From an uncultured delta proteobacterium (lineage in GTDB: Bacteria; Desulfobacterota; WTBG01; CAIYCZ01; CAIRTM01), in assembly GCA_903881505.1 (NCBI GenBank), contig CAIRTM010000051.1, positions 1-55,896 of the forward strand: a stretch of DNA of 55,896 bases, in the 5' to 3' direction. Below, piece by piece: positions 8,897 to 18,942 of the stretch. Below the pieces are notes generated by a model. It was not told where the DNA came from. It saw only the letters and a list, made by a program, of their open reading frames with translations, and ran no database searches. The stretch's first letter is position 1. The number at the start of each line of letters is the position of its first letter. The translations under genes and the position numbers were made by a program.

Positions 8897-9907
8897 ATGG
8901 ATATACTATTACAGAAGGTTGCGCTCAGCGACATTGATGTCGGCGACCGGATGTTTGTCGTAACCGAAGGCCGGGGCATAGAGGCCCTGCAAAACTCAAT
9001 CGCGGCCTGCGGGCTGTTGCAACCACCATGTCTGTGGCGCCCGCAGGCAGACGCGGCCTTTGTGACCGTCTGCGGCTGTCTGCGCCTGCAGGCAGCGCTC
9101 AATCTCGGGCTTCAGGGAATATGCGCCCGGGTGCTCGATCCGGCAACCCCGCGGGCCGTCCTGCTCGCCTGCGCGCTGCATGATAATCTGGGACACCGGG
9201 TGTTTAACCCGGTAGAAACAGCGCATGCCCTGCAGCGCCTGCTTGCGTGCCTGCCGCGCAACGAGGTTATCGGGCACTGGCTGCCGCTTTTCGGCCGTGC
9301 AGCCTCGGCGCGCACGCTTGAGCGTCTGCTGTGCCTGTGCACGCTCGAGCACGAAGTGCGCGCGGCCCTGATTGCCGGAAGCCTGACCGAGGCAAGCGCG
9401 CTGAGGCTCGGCGCCTATGCGGCTGATGACCGCCGGGCGGTGTTCGCGCTCATGGGGCACCTGCATCTGAGTGCCGGCAAGCAGGCTGAACTGCTCGAGT
9501 GCCTCGAGGACCTTGCCCGCAGGGATGCGGTCGCGCTGCGGGAGGTCGCTGCGGAAGACGATATCCTGCAGGTGTGCAGGGATGAGCGCCGCACCCGTGT
9601 TCAGAAAACCGAGCAAGTCCGCCGCATCCTGCGGCTGCGGCGTTTTCCCCGCCTGAGCGCGGCGGAAGCGCGCTTTGATGCTGCCCTGAAAGAGATGCGC
9701 ATGGGGCCGGGCATACGGATCATGCCCCCTGAGAATTTTGAAGCCCGTGTGTTCCGGGCCGAGATCACCTTCAGTTCGGCCGATGAACTGCGCCGCCATG
9801 CGGGCGGGCTTTTGGATGCGGCCCGGCGCCAGGCATGCGAACGCCTGCTTGCCGTGCCCGGCGAAGACGGGGCCGGCAAGCACAGAACGGAGCCGCAGCG
9901 TGGATAG
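8897..9907 (+). CDS. ParB-like nuclease-fold protein paired with an Spl-family enzyme
   Basis: A 336-residue protein whose first 100 residues read as a ParB/Srx-type domain: VALSDIDVGD, then EALQNSIAACGLLQPPCLW and the GCLRLQAALNLG segment, which sits where ParB proteins have the G-x-x-R motif. The following helical region could contain a helix-turn-helix. The remaining part is unfamiliar. The last codons overlap the GTG start of the radical SAM gene at 9900, so the two are translationally coupled. It is not next to parA or the origin and is unlikely to be the chromosome partition protein; a specific DNA-binding or nucleotide-binding role in the same process as the radical SAM enzyme is my inference. 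A GGGAG site precedes the ATG. Confidence 0.75.
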   Translation: MDILLQKVALSDIDVGDRMFVVTEGRGIEALQNSIAACGLLQPPCLWRPQADAAFVTVCGCLRLQAALNLGLQGICARVLDPATPRAVLLACALHDNLGHRVFNPVETAHALQRLLACLPRNEVIGHWLPLFGRAASARTLERLLCLCTLEHEVRAALIAGSLTEASALRLGAYAADDRRAVFALMGHLHLSAGKQAELLECLEDLARRDAVALREVAAEDDILQVCRDERRTRVQKTEQVRRILRLRRFPRLSAAEARFDAALKEMRMGPGIRIMPPENFEARVFRAEITFSSADELRRHAGGLLDAARRQACERLLAVPGEDGAGKHRTEPQRG

Positions 9908-11039
9908 ACCGTTTCGACCGGATACAATTTTTGTCGAACAGGCGGTTGAATCCTATCCGCTGACCGGGTCAGTTCTTGAGCGCTGCCCGGGCGTGCCGGT
10001 AGTGATGGTGCATGACGCCGCCGCCCTGGTCAAACAATTCCAAGACGACCCTCCCGCTGGGTTCAACGGCAAGCGCAACCTGCTTTTGTGCCGCAACCGA
10101 GGGCGCTTTCTCGAGGCCTGTCCAGGCACCGGCCGCGCCTACCGCTGCTGCCAGTACCTTATCCTCAACACCGGCCTGGGGTGCCCGCTGGCCTGTACGT
10201 ACTGCGTGCTGCAGGCCTATCTGAACAATCCGTTTCTTACCCTGTTCGTCAACCGGGACGATATGCTGCGCGAGCTTGAGCGCAGCGCGCGACTTGCCCC
10301 GGGTCGATTTCTGCGCATCGGCACCGGCGAATACATGGACAGCCTTGCCCTTGAGCACCTGACCGGATTCGTTCCGGCGATTGCGGGCTTTTTCCGGCAG
10401 CGGCCGCATCTCAGGCTTGAACTCAAAACCAAGACAGCGCTCACGGCAAGCCTGCAGGAGCATGATTACAGCGATGTTTTTATCGTCTCCTGGTCGCTGA
10501 ACGCAGAAGCAATCTGCTCCGGCGAAGAGCCGGGCGCGGCAGCGCTTCCGGAGCGGATCATGGCGGCGCGTGATCTGATTGACCGGGGCTACCGGGTGGG
10601 GTTTCATTTTGATCCGCTGATCGCCTTTGACGGCTGGCAGGAGGGCTACCGGGCCACGGTCGAGCTGCTCAAAAAACATATCCCGCCTGAGCGGGTTGCC
10701 TGGATCAGCATCGGGTCGCTGCGCTTCATGCCGCGCCTGAAGCATATCGCGCAGACGGCCTGCGCGAGCACGGCTATCTACACCGGCGAATTTGTGACCG
10801 GGCTTGACGGTAAAATGCGTTACCTGCAGGAAATCCGGCTCGAATTGTATGCCCGGCTGGTGGGCTGGCTGCGGGAATACGGCCCTGATATCTACCTGTA
10901 TTTCTGCATGGAAAGCCCGTATGTCTGGGAGCGCATCATGGGAGCGGCCCCTTCTTCCAACTGGGAGCTGAAGCGCATTCTTGATTGCAGCATTTCAGGG
11001 TGCCCCCGGGAAACGTGCGCTGAGAATGGCCATGGCTGA
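9900..11039 (+). CDS. Spore photoproduct lyase family radical SAM protein
   Basis: A 379-residue radical SAM protein. The cluster motif is CPLACTYC (Cys95, Cys99, Cys102), and the upstream RFLEACPGTGRAYRCCQYLI resembles the stretch before the cluster in the Spl family. Later blocks GYRVGFHFDPLIAFDGWQEGY also match the family. Spore photoproduct lyase splits the UV-induced 5-thyminyl-5,6-dihydrothymine dimer. However, the position that in the Bacillus enzyme carries the hydrogen-donating Cys141 (in FEASCTSD before HLTH) here reads FLRIGTGEY before HLTG, so the cysteine is replaced by glycine. This makes a classic lyase reaction doubtful. The GTG at 9900 overlaps the ParB-like stop and has GGAG upstream. 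The next gene overlaps its end. Confidence 0.85.
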   Translation: MDRPFRPDTIFVEQAVESYPLTGSVLERCPGVPVVMVHDAAALVKQFQDDPPAGFNGKRNLLLCRNRGRFLEACPGTGRAYRCCQYLILNTGLGCPLACTYCVLQAYLNNPFLTLFVNRDDMLRELERSARLAPGRFLRIGTGEYMDSLALEHLTGFVPAIAGFFRQRPHLRLELKTKTALTASLQEHDYSDVFIVSWSLNAEAICSGEEPGAAALPERIMAARDLIDRGYRVGFHFDPLIAFDGWQEGYRATVELLKKHIPPERVAWISIGSLRFMPRLKHIAQTACASTAIYTGEFVTGLDGKMRYLQEIRLELYARLVGWLREYGPDIYLYFCMESPYVWERIMGAAPSSNWELKRILDCSISGCPRETCAENGHG

Positions 11040-11925
11040 GCGCTCATTGATCGTCAATGCCGATGATTACAATACGAACCCAGAGCGCAATCGGGGTATT
11101 ATTGAGGCTGCGCAGAAGGGTATTGTAACAAGCGCAAGCGCATTGACCAATACGGCCGGACTTGACAGCGCGCTTGCTGCGCTTTCGCAGGAACTTGGGC
11201 CGCATATCGGTGTCCACCTTAACCTTACCAGCGGCCGCCCGCTCATGCAGGGCGTTCACTCCCTTACCGGGGAGGAGGGTGACTTTCTGACAAAGGCCTC
11301 TGTCTGGAGCAGGGCCCTGCGGCGCTGCTATAACCCAGATGAACTCAGGCGGGAATGGAGCGCCCAGATCGAAGCATTCTGCCGCAGCGGGCTTCACCCC
11401 GATCATCTTGACGGCAACAATCACCTGCATATATTTCCGGGCTGCGTCCGCATATGCGCTGAGCTTGCAGTGCGTTTTAACATCCGTTGCGTCCGGCTGC
11501 CGCTGGAGCCGCTGCGTGCGCCCGGGCTGTGCTGCCGCAGCGGATTGAAGCGTTTTTTTATTGCTGTGCTGGCCGTGCGCGCGCGCAGCGTGTTTCGCGC
11601 GTTCGGCCTGTGCATGCCGAACAGGATGTTCGGAATAAGCTTCCCGGCTGCAGGCGATACCGAATCGCTGTGCCGTTTCCTGAAAGCGCTGCCGCCCGGT
11701 ACAACTGAACTCATGTGCCATCCGGGTTACCCCTCACCCGGAATGCCGGGCTTTTCCGGCGCCGGACGCGAACAGGAACTGCTCGCACTGACCAGTCCGG
11801 CTGTGAGCGCGGCACTCGTCAAGCAGCACATCAGGCTGGTTTCCTTCAGCGATATCGCTGATGTTCAGTATAAGGGGCCGGCTGACCCGGTCGCCGTGCA
11901 CAGGCAGTGTGCCGGCGAAAAATAA
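11032..11925 (+). CDS. YdjC/ChbG-like carbohydrate deacetylase
   Basis: A 297-residue member of the YdjC/ChbG family, metal-dependent deacetylases acting on N-acetylated sugars such as chitooligosaccharides. The N-terminal metal-binding aspartates are in SLIVNADDYN (residues 11-12), GVHLNLTSGRPL is a family block, and the histidines are in HPDHLDGNNHLHIFP. TELMCHPGYP near the C-terminus is the expected third motif. The start is uncertain: ATG codons at 11026 and 11032 both overlap the end of the Spl-like gene, pointing to coupling. The substrate may be a hopanoid-, lipid- or polysaccharide-linked amino sugar; nothing in the sequence decides this. Confidence 0.88.
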   Translation: MAERSLIVNADDYNTNPERNRGIIEAAQKGIVTSASALTNTAGLDSALAALSQELGPHIGVHLNLTSGRPLMQGVHSLTGEEGDFLTKASVWSRALRRCYNPDELRREWSAQIEAFCRSGLHPDHLDGNNHLHIFPGCVRICAELAVRFNIRCVRLPLEPLRAPGLCCRSGLKRFFIAVLAVRARSVFRAFGLCMPNRMFGISFPAAGDTESLCRFLKALPPGTTELMCHPGYPSPGMPGFSGAGREQELLALTSPAVSAALVKQHIRLVSFSDIADVQYKGPADPVAVHRQCAGEK

Positions 11926-12032
11926 TTTGCCATCATTGTGCTGAACTGCTATTCTGAAAAGGTGAACGCCCTGTAAAAACGGGCACGAATGGATAGGATA
12001 TAATTATTAATAAGACAGGGAGTGCTATTGCG

Positions 12033-13723
<1,691 letters not shown>

Positions 13724-13727
<4 letters not shown>

Positions 13728-14212
13728 CGCGCTGATTCTCCAAGACGCAGGTCAATCCTGCGATAAATATCTTCGATGTCCTGCGCCTCGGCTGTTATCG
13801 TTGACCAGCCTGCGTTCGGTCCGACAGGTTCATTTTTTTCTTCATGGTTGTAGCGGCGGATTGTTTTGCTCACCTTATCTTTCATTTGAACCCTTTTAGC
13901 GATCGCTACGCTGACGGCTCCATTGCGCTTTTTGAGGTACACATCCAATTTCCAGCGGCTCTGCCCAGATGTGTCAAAGGTGTTAATCCATTCCGTTTCA
14001 AGGTAGCCGCCGCTTTTTTTAGTTTTACGCTCGACACAGCCCAGTTCGTCAAAAAGCACAGCGGTCACGGCTTCCCAGACCTCATCGTAGGGCTTCCGGT
14101 AGACGCGGGCGTCTGTTCCGGGGGCTACCCGGCCGCGCGCGCATGCGCCGGCAAGCAGCCCACCGGCCAGCACCAGACATAATAAACATGCGTGCTTTCT
14201 TATCGCCGTCAT
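13724..14212 (-). CDS. Hypothetical lipoprotein
   Basis: A 162-residue protein with a lipoprotein signal: LLCLVLAGGLLAGACARG ends in a lipobox-like AGAC with the lipidated cysteine near residue 24. The mature part contains YRKPYDEVWEAVTAVLFDELG followed by beta-rich sequence, a pattern seen in small outer-membrane lipoproteins with a BamC-like fold; that resemblance is weak. It heads the minus-strand group lipoprotein, secreted protein, bioD, overlapping its neighbour by four bases. Confidence 0.78.
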
Positions 14213-14296
14213 AGCTGTCGTCCGTTCATTGAGATACTACATGCGCGCTATGCTGCAGGGCATCATCGTATTGTTCCCCACAAACAGAAGTCCTGT

Positions 14297-14351
14297 CAAG
14301 TAAAAGCTGTATTTTACTTGAAACGCGTCGATGTTAGGGTATAGAATACCC
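14297..14351 (+). promoter_or_regulatory. Two perfect inverted repeats in front of the ubiD-family gene
   Basis: Between divergent genes, a 9-base inverted repeat with arms CAAGTAAAA (14297-14305) and TTTTACTTG (14312-14320) has a 6-base spacer. A second repeat, GGGTAT and ATACCC around AGA, lies at 14337-14351, ending 27 bases before the ATG at 14379. The first looks like an operator; the second could be an operator or leader hairpin. No regulator gene is nearby. Confidence 0.45.
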
Positions 14352-14378
14352 GTACCTAACCAAACAGGGACGCCCGCC

Positions 14379-15824
14379 ATGTATTTCAAGGACTTTGCCC
14401 ACTATCTACAGATGCTCGAACAGCGCGGAGATCTGCACCGCGTGCGCGTACAGGCTGATCCGCTGCTTGAAATAACCGAAATCGCCGACCGGATGGTAAA
14501 AAAGGGCGGCCCGGCCCTATTGTTTGAACAGCCCTCCGGCGCACGATTTCCACTGGCGATCAATGTTTTCGGCACGCAGGAGCGGGCCTGCTTTGCGCTG
14601 GGGGTCGAGCGCTTTGACGATGTGGCCGCGCGGATTAAAAAAATGATTCCGGAAATGCCGCTGACAACGTTTACCGACAAGCTGAAGCTTCTGTGGAATC
14701 TGCGCGACCTTAAAAATATTCAGCCCGTAACCGTGCGCAGCGCTCCGTCGCAGCAGGTCGTTGAAATGGAGCCGAACCTGCGCGATCTGCCGGTTCTGCA
14801 ATGCTGGCCCCGTGATGCCGGCCGCTTCATAACGCTGCCGCTGGTGGTCACCCGCCATCCCGAAAACGGCCTGCAGAACACAGGCATGTACCGCATGCAG
14901 ATTATCGATGAAAAACACGCGCTGATGCACTGGCACCTGCATCATGACGGCGCAGTGCATCACCGGCTGTGGAAGGACCAGGGGCGGGACACGGACGTGG
15001 CCGTAGCCCTGGGCTGTGACCCGGCAACCATCTATGCCGCGACCGCGCCGCTGCCCCCGGGGCTGGATGAAATGCTGTTTGCGGGGTACCTGCGCAACAG
15101 CCCGGTCGAAATGGTCAGGGCTAAAACCGTTGACCTGATGGTCCCGGCACATGCCGAATTTATCCTGGAAGGCACGGTATCGGCAAACCGCACCATGCTT
15201 GAAGGCCCGTTCGGCGACCATACCGGCTTTTATTCGGACGCCGACCGGTATCCGCTGTTTACGCTCAAGGCGATCACGCGTAAAAACACCCCCGTGTATC
15301 CGGCGACAATCGTAGGCCCCCCTCCCATGGAGGACTATTATCTCGGCAAGGCCACCGAGCGGTTTTTCCTGCCCCTGATCAAGCTGCAGCTGCCGGAAAT
15401 CATCGACATCAATTTTCCGGCCGAGGGCGTGTTTCATAACTGCGTGCTGGTGTCGATACGCAAGCAGTATCCGGGCCACGCCCGCAAAATCGCCTCTGCG
15501 CTCTGGGGCATGGGCCAGATGATGTTTACGAAGATGATCGCCGTTTTTGACGCCGATGTCGACGTGCAGGATTGCTCGCAGGCCGCCTGGACCGCGTTCA
15601 GCAACGTCGATCCCGAGCGCGACCTGTTTTATACAAAGGGGCCTCTCGATGTGCTGGACCACTCCTCGCCGACAGCAATTTACGGCTCAAAAATCGGCAT
15701 CGACGCCACCCGCAAATCTGCCGCTGAAGGCCACCCGCGCGAGTGGCCGGCTGTTATCACCATGGATGAGGCCACCCGGGAGCTTGTGACCAGGCGCTGG
15801 AGCGAGTATGGGTTTACTCGCTAA
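14379..15824 (+). CDS. ubiD: UbiD family prenylated-FMN decarboxylase
   Basis: Non-oxidative decarboxylase that needs prenylated FMN. The 481-residue product has the usual N-terminus MYFKDFAHYLQMLEQRGDL and the prFMN/metal-binding block EGTVSANRTMLEGPFGDHTG split around residues 283-305, plus the TPVYPATIVGPPPMED segment. Size fits UbiD (about 490 residues). It overlaps a UbiA-like prenyltransferase gene by 17 bases; in anaerobes using the futalosine pathway such a pair (MqnP and MqnL type) prenylates and decarboxylates 1,4-dihydroxy-6-naphthoate on the way to menaquinone. Ubiquinone synthesis is a less likely alternative. AGGGA precedes the ATG; an in-frame ATG at 14331 would add 16 unlikely residues. 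Confidence 0.92.
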   Translation: MYFKDFAHYLQMLEQRGDLHRVRVQADPLLEITEIADRMVKKGGPALLFEQPSGARFPLAINVFGTQERACFALGVERFDDVAARIKKMIPEMPLTTFTDKLKLLWNLRDLKNIQPVTVRSAPSQQVVEMEPNLRDLPVLQCWPRDAGRFITLPLVVTRHPENGLQNTGMYRMQIIDEKHALMHWHLHHDGAVHHRLWKDQGRDTDVAVALGCDPATIYAATAPLPPGLDEMLFAGYLRNSPVEMVRAKTVDLMVPAHAEFILEGTVSANRTMLEGPFGDHTGFYSDADRYPLFTLKAITRKNTPVYPATIVGPPPMEDYYLGKATERFFLPLIKLQLPEIIDINFPAEGVFHNCVLVSIRKQYPGHARKIASALWGMGQMMFTKMIAVFDADVDVQDCSQAAWTAFSNVDPERDLFYTKGPLDVLDHSSPTAIYGSKIGIDATRKSAAEGHPREWPAVITMDEATRELVTRRWSEYGFTR

Positions 15825-16668
15825 AACCGGAACCATCCTGGAGATGATTAAATTCGAGCACAGTATTTTTGCCCTCCCGTTTGCCTACCTGGGGATGGTG
15901 CTGGCTGCCGGCGGCATTCCGGACGCGGCAACCATTCTCTGGGTCACGCTTGCCATGATCGGGGCGCGCAGTTTTGCCATGGCCCTCAACCGTCTTCTCG
16001 ACCTGAATGTTGATCGCAGCAATCCGCGAACCGCTTCGCGGGCTCTTCCGCAGGGACGGGTTTCAGTTCCAGAGGTGATGGCGTTTCTGGCAGCAAGCCT
16101 CGGGGGCTTTTTTTTTGCGGTCATGATGCTGCCCCCTCTGTGCCGCAGGCTGTGGCCGGTTGTTCTGATCCCGATGGCACTGTATTCAATGACAAAGCAT
16201 GTAACCTGGCTGTGCCATTTCGTACTGGGGCTGTGCCTGGCGCTGGCGCCGGCAGGGGCCTGGGTCGCTACGGTAAACACGCTGCCGCCGCCGGGTGTCT
16301 GGCTGCTGGCGCTGGCCGTTCTGCTCTGGACCGCAGGGTTTGATATTATTTACAGCTGCCAGGATTATGCGTTTGACTGTTCGGCTGGGCTTCGCTCGGT
16401 GCCCGTGCGCTTCGGGATCGCATCGGCGCTCAGGGCGGCAAAAATACTGCACGCGCTTACCGTTGTGCTCTTTTGCGCTGCCGGGGCTGTGCTTGGACTG
16501 GGGCCGGTCTACTTCCTCGGCATGGCTGCCGTGGGGATCTTTTTGTGGTATGAAAACAGCATCATATCGCCCGACAACTTCGGCCGGGTTCAGAGTTCGT
16601 TTTTTACCATGAACGGCTGCGTCAGCATCGCGGTGTTCGTGTTCGCTTTTCTCGCGGTCCTGCTGTAG
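15808..16668 (+). CDS. ubiA: UbiA family aromatic prenyltransferase, MqnP-like
   Basis: An integral membrane prenyltransferase of 286 residues with about eight or nine hydrophobic segments. The first aspartate-rich motif is NRLLDLNVDRSNPRT (about residues 61-75) and the second is YSCQDYAFDCSAGLRSVP (about 178-195); these bind the prenyl diphosphate through magnesium. The N-terminal IKFEHSIFALPFAY is typical of the UbiA subgroup that includes the putative MqnP of futalosine-pathway organisms. It starts 17 bases inside the end of ubiD, so the two genes are translationally linked and very likely serve menaquinone synthesis. Confidence 0.92.
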   Translation: MGLLAKTGTILEMIKFEHSIFALPFAYLGMVLAAGGIPDAATILWVTLAMIGARSFAMALNRLLDLNVDRSNPRTASRALPQGRVSVPEVMAFLAASLGGFFFAVMMLPPLCRRLWPVVLIPMALYSMTKHVTWLCHFVLGLCLALAPAGAWVATVNTLPPPGVWLLALAVLLWTAGFDIIYSCQDYAFDCSAGLRSVPVRFGIASALRAAKILHALTVVLFCAAGAVLGLGPVYFLGMAAVGIFLWYENSIISPDNFGRVQSSFFTMNGCVSIAVFVFAFLAVLL

Positions 16669-16850
16669 CGTCCTCCGTTTTTTTTAAACCCTTGCACAGA
16701 AAAAAATAAAACGGCAAAACTGTTCGTAGTGAGCATGCCGAACCATGAACGGGGTTGTTTTACGCTGCGTGCCCCGTGCGCCCTGTGACAAACGGGCGGG
16801 AAAACAGCGCTTTTCCAAACTGTCGATAGTATTTTGAAAAATGCTCTAAG

Positions 16851-17009
16851 AGGCTGTTGAAAAATGCCTGCCTGCTGCGTTGCGCCCGGCATTCGTCACT
16901 GCGGCGTACGCCAGGGGCACGGCATGCCGTGCCCCTGCAAAACATATTTGCCTGTACGCAGGTGTCAAGGACCGCACGCGCCTTGAATCGAAGCATTTTT
17001 GAATAGCCT
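16851..17009. repeat. MITE-like palindromic repeat
   Basis: The intergenic stretch 16669-17060 has no gene. It contains an element of about 159 bases with imperfect terminal inverted repeats: AGGCTGTTGAAAAATGC at 16851-16867 and GCATTTTTGAATAGCCT at 16993-17009 (15 of 17 positions complementary). Inside is a perfect 26-base palindrome (16912-16937, centre GGCATGCC) and the 10-base palindrome GGCGTACGCC next to it. The RNA or single strand would fold into a long cruciform. The layout resembles non-autonomous transposable repeats with ends like TTTTTCAACAGCCT that I remember from deltaproteobacterial genomes. A related half-motif occurs just upstream at 16834-16850. Confidence 0.65.
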
Positions 17010-17060
17010 GCACAAAATCACTTCCCCCATAACCTGCGCTCATGCTCTTTCCCTGCCAGG

Positions 17061-18383
17061 TCAGCGCCGGCAGGCTCCAAGCGCTTTTTCCAGACCGGCC
17101 AGCGCCAGCAGTGCGCCGGGGAGCACCAGCAGGAACACCGGCCTGTGCATGGCCAGACCGGCCAGCAGGCCCAGCAGGCCTCCCAGCACTTCGATCGCGG
17201 CCAGGTTTTCCCCGGCAACCCGCATGATCATGTTCTCGAATTCCTCAGTGGGCTGGCCTACAATGTTGTCTGCGATAATCCTGCGGATATTAAGCCGATC
17301 AATAATGTCCGGTATAATGTCCTGAATTTTTTTTATGTTCGCGGGGCGCTGCAGAAACCGGCGAACCCGGTCGGGCACGGTCTTCAGCAGCGGCTGGGCC
17401 AGGCGGTCGATATCGGCCCAGGCCCCGGGTCCGTTCAGCCAGGCGTCGATGCGCTCCCGCAGGGCCGGCAGGGCCCGGAAACGTGTGGCGTTCAATACCG
17501 TCTGCTCGAACCACTGCTGAATGTTTTCACGTATCTGATCCTGCTCAAGATATGCATCAATGGTGTACAGGTTGTCTTCGACCAGACCGGCGACCATGTC
17601 GCAGGTTCCCGGATCGCGCAGGGCATTAAGGATCATCTGTTCAATGTTGGCTGCCCTTATGCCGGACAGCGTACGAACCCCTTCAAGCAGCAGCTGTTTC
17701 CAGGCGGTCTGTCCGGCAATATAGCGGTCAAGGCCCTGCGCAAGCATTTCGGACAGTTCCTTAGCGCGTCTCATCAGATGTTCTACAATCCAGGAGGCGG
17801 TCTGACGCTTGAGATCTTCTGAAGCAAAGAAGGCCTGCAGGCGCGGCTTGACAGCAGACCATATCCGCTCAGCGGCGCCGGGCCTGCCCGCCAGTTCCGC
17901 CAGCCAGTTTTCCGCGTTGCGGGCCAGCCATGTAAACAGCCGGTCGGCATAATCGCCGTAAAGGCGCAACACTGCATCTGCGACCGCACGACGGTTTTCA
18001 TCGCGCGCCAGGTAGCGCTCAGCCATCACGACAACCGACTCAATCGTTTGCTCGACGATCCGTTGCCGCTCGATATGGGCCATGATAATGTCGACATTGA
18101 GCAGCCGCTTTTCGGTTTCTGTTGCGATACTGTCGGCAATGGCCGGCTTGTTCCGGGGTATGAGCCCCTGCCGGCCGAACACGGTGGGCTTGAGCGGCCG
18201 GAACAGCATGCGGATCGCGATACTGTTGGTACCGATGCCGATCAGTCCTGCAAGCGCAATTGAGAAGGTCCAGTCGACAACGGACAGGTCGGGATACAAC
18301 CGGCCTGCCAGCAGGCACGCAAGAAGCACGCAGGGCAGTCCTCCCAGCAGCAAAATCCGCAGTTTCGTATAAATGCTTTTCAT
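17061..18383 (-). CDS. DUF445 family membrane protein
   Basis: A 440-residue protein with membrane helices at both ends (about residues 8-25 and 33-50, and 400-430) and a long helical middle. GIGTNSIAIRMLFRPLKP followed by GRQGLIPRNK is the DUF445 signature, and repeated helical stretches with I/L heptads follow, such as IIDRLNIRRIIADNIVGQP. The family (E. coli YjiN, Bacillus YheB) is thought to be membrane-associated with a cytoplasmic or periplasmic helical domain; its function is not established. It ends close to the repeat element and is not obviously in an operon with greB, whose stop lies 46 bases upstream of its start. Confidence 0.88.
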   Translation of the reverse strand: MKSIYTKLRILLLGGLPCVLLACLLAGRLYPDLSVVDWTFSIALAGLIGIGTNSIAIRMLFRPLKPTVFGRQGLIPRNKPAIADSIATETEKRLLNVDIIMAHIERQRIVEQTIESVVVMAERYLARDENRRAVADAVLRLYGDYADRLFTWLARNAENWLAELAGRPGAAERIWSAVKPRLQAFFASEDLKRQTASWIVEHLMRRAKELSEMLAQGLDRYIAGQTAWKQLLLEGVRTLSGIRAANIEQMILNALRDPGTCDMVAGLVEDNLYTIDAYLEQDQIRENIQQWFEQTVLNATRFRALPALRERIDAWLNGPGAWADIDRLAQPLLKTVPDRVRRFLQRPANIKKIQDIIPDIIDRLNIRRIIADNIVGQPTEEFENMIMRVAGENLAAIEVLGGLLGLLAGLAMHRPVFLLVLPGALLALAGLEKALGACRR

Positions 18384-18428
18384 ATACGGGATGCTGTCAT
18401 AATATGAAAGAAGTCTGGGGGCTGCTGA

Positions 18429-18941
18429 CTATTCCGGATCAACGGCGACGTGAATGATTCCATACCATGCTGCGCCGCCCGGGCGTTGAACCTCGATCTC
18501 GTCACCGGCCTGTTTGCCCACCAGGGCCCGTGCCATGGGAGATTCAGCACTTATTTCTTTGCGGGTGCTGTCCCATTCATCCGGGCCGACTATGCGGTAG
18601 CGTATCCGGCGGCCCTCTTCATCTTCAAGCGTAACGTAGCAGCCGAAATACACGCGGCCGTCTTTTTTAGGCTTTTCGGTTACAACCTTCAGAGCTTCAA
18701 GACGATTGCCCAGAAAACGCAGGCGGCGGTCGATATCGGCCAGCTGACGCTTGCGATAGATATATTCGGCGTTTTCAGAGCGGTCCCCTTCGGCAGCCGC
18801 TGCGGCAAGCGCTGCGGTCACTTCCGGGCGCCTGCGGTTCCACAAAAAATCGGCCTCGTCCTGCAGGCGGCGAAAGCCTTCGGCAGTGATATAGCCCGGT
18901 TGCCTGGACGTGTCCGGCCGGGTCCGTTCACGGGTGCCCAT
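18429..18941 (-). CDS. greB: Transcription elongation factor GreB
   Basis: Cleaves the backtracked RNA end in stalled RNA polymerase. The 170-residue protein has the N-terminal coiled coil with the acidic tip GDRSEN (Asp53 and Glu56 positions) that reaches the polymerase active centre, and the GreB-type run YITAEGFRRLQDEADFLW, RRPEV and IDRRLRFL. The C-terminal FKBP-like domain contains GRVYFGCYVTLED and SAESPMARALVG. GreB rather than GreA is supported by these segments. The ATG is one base past the stop of the NifX-like gene, so they are cotranscribed. Confidence 0.92.
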   Translation of the reverse strand: MGTRERTRPDTSRQPGYITAEGFRRLQDEADFLWNRRRPEVTAALAAAAAEGDRSENAEYIYRKRQLADIDRRLRFLGNRLEALKVVTEKPKKDGRVYFGCYVTLEDEEGRRIRYRIVGPDEWDSTRKEISAESPMARALVGKQAGDEIEVQRPGGAAWYGIIHVAVDPE

Positions 18942-18942
18942 G

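Noticed and set aside
8996-9883. A 295-codon minus-strand frame opposite the ParB-like gene
   Set aside because: The ParB-like frame is supported by a ribosome-binding site, motifs and overlap with its neighbour; the antisense frame has none of these.
14517-15662. A 381-codon open frame on the minus strand opposite ubiD
   Set aside because: The plus strand encodes a full UbiD protein with family motifs; the antisense frame is His/Arg-rich without recognisable domains and arises from GC-rich codon use.
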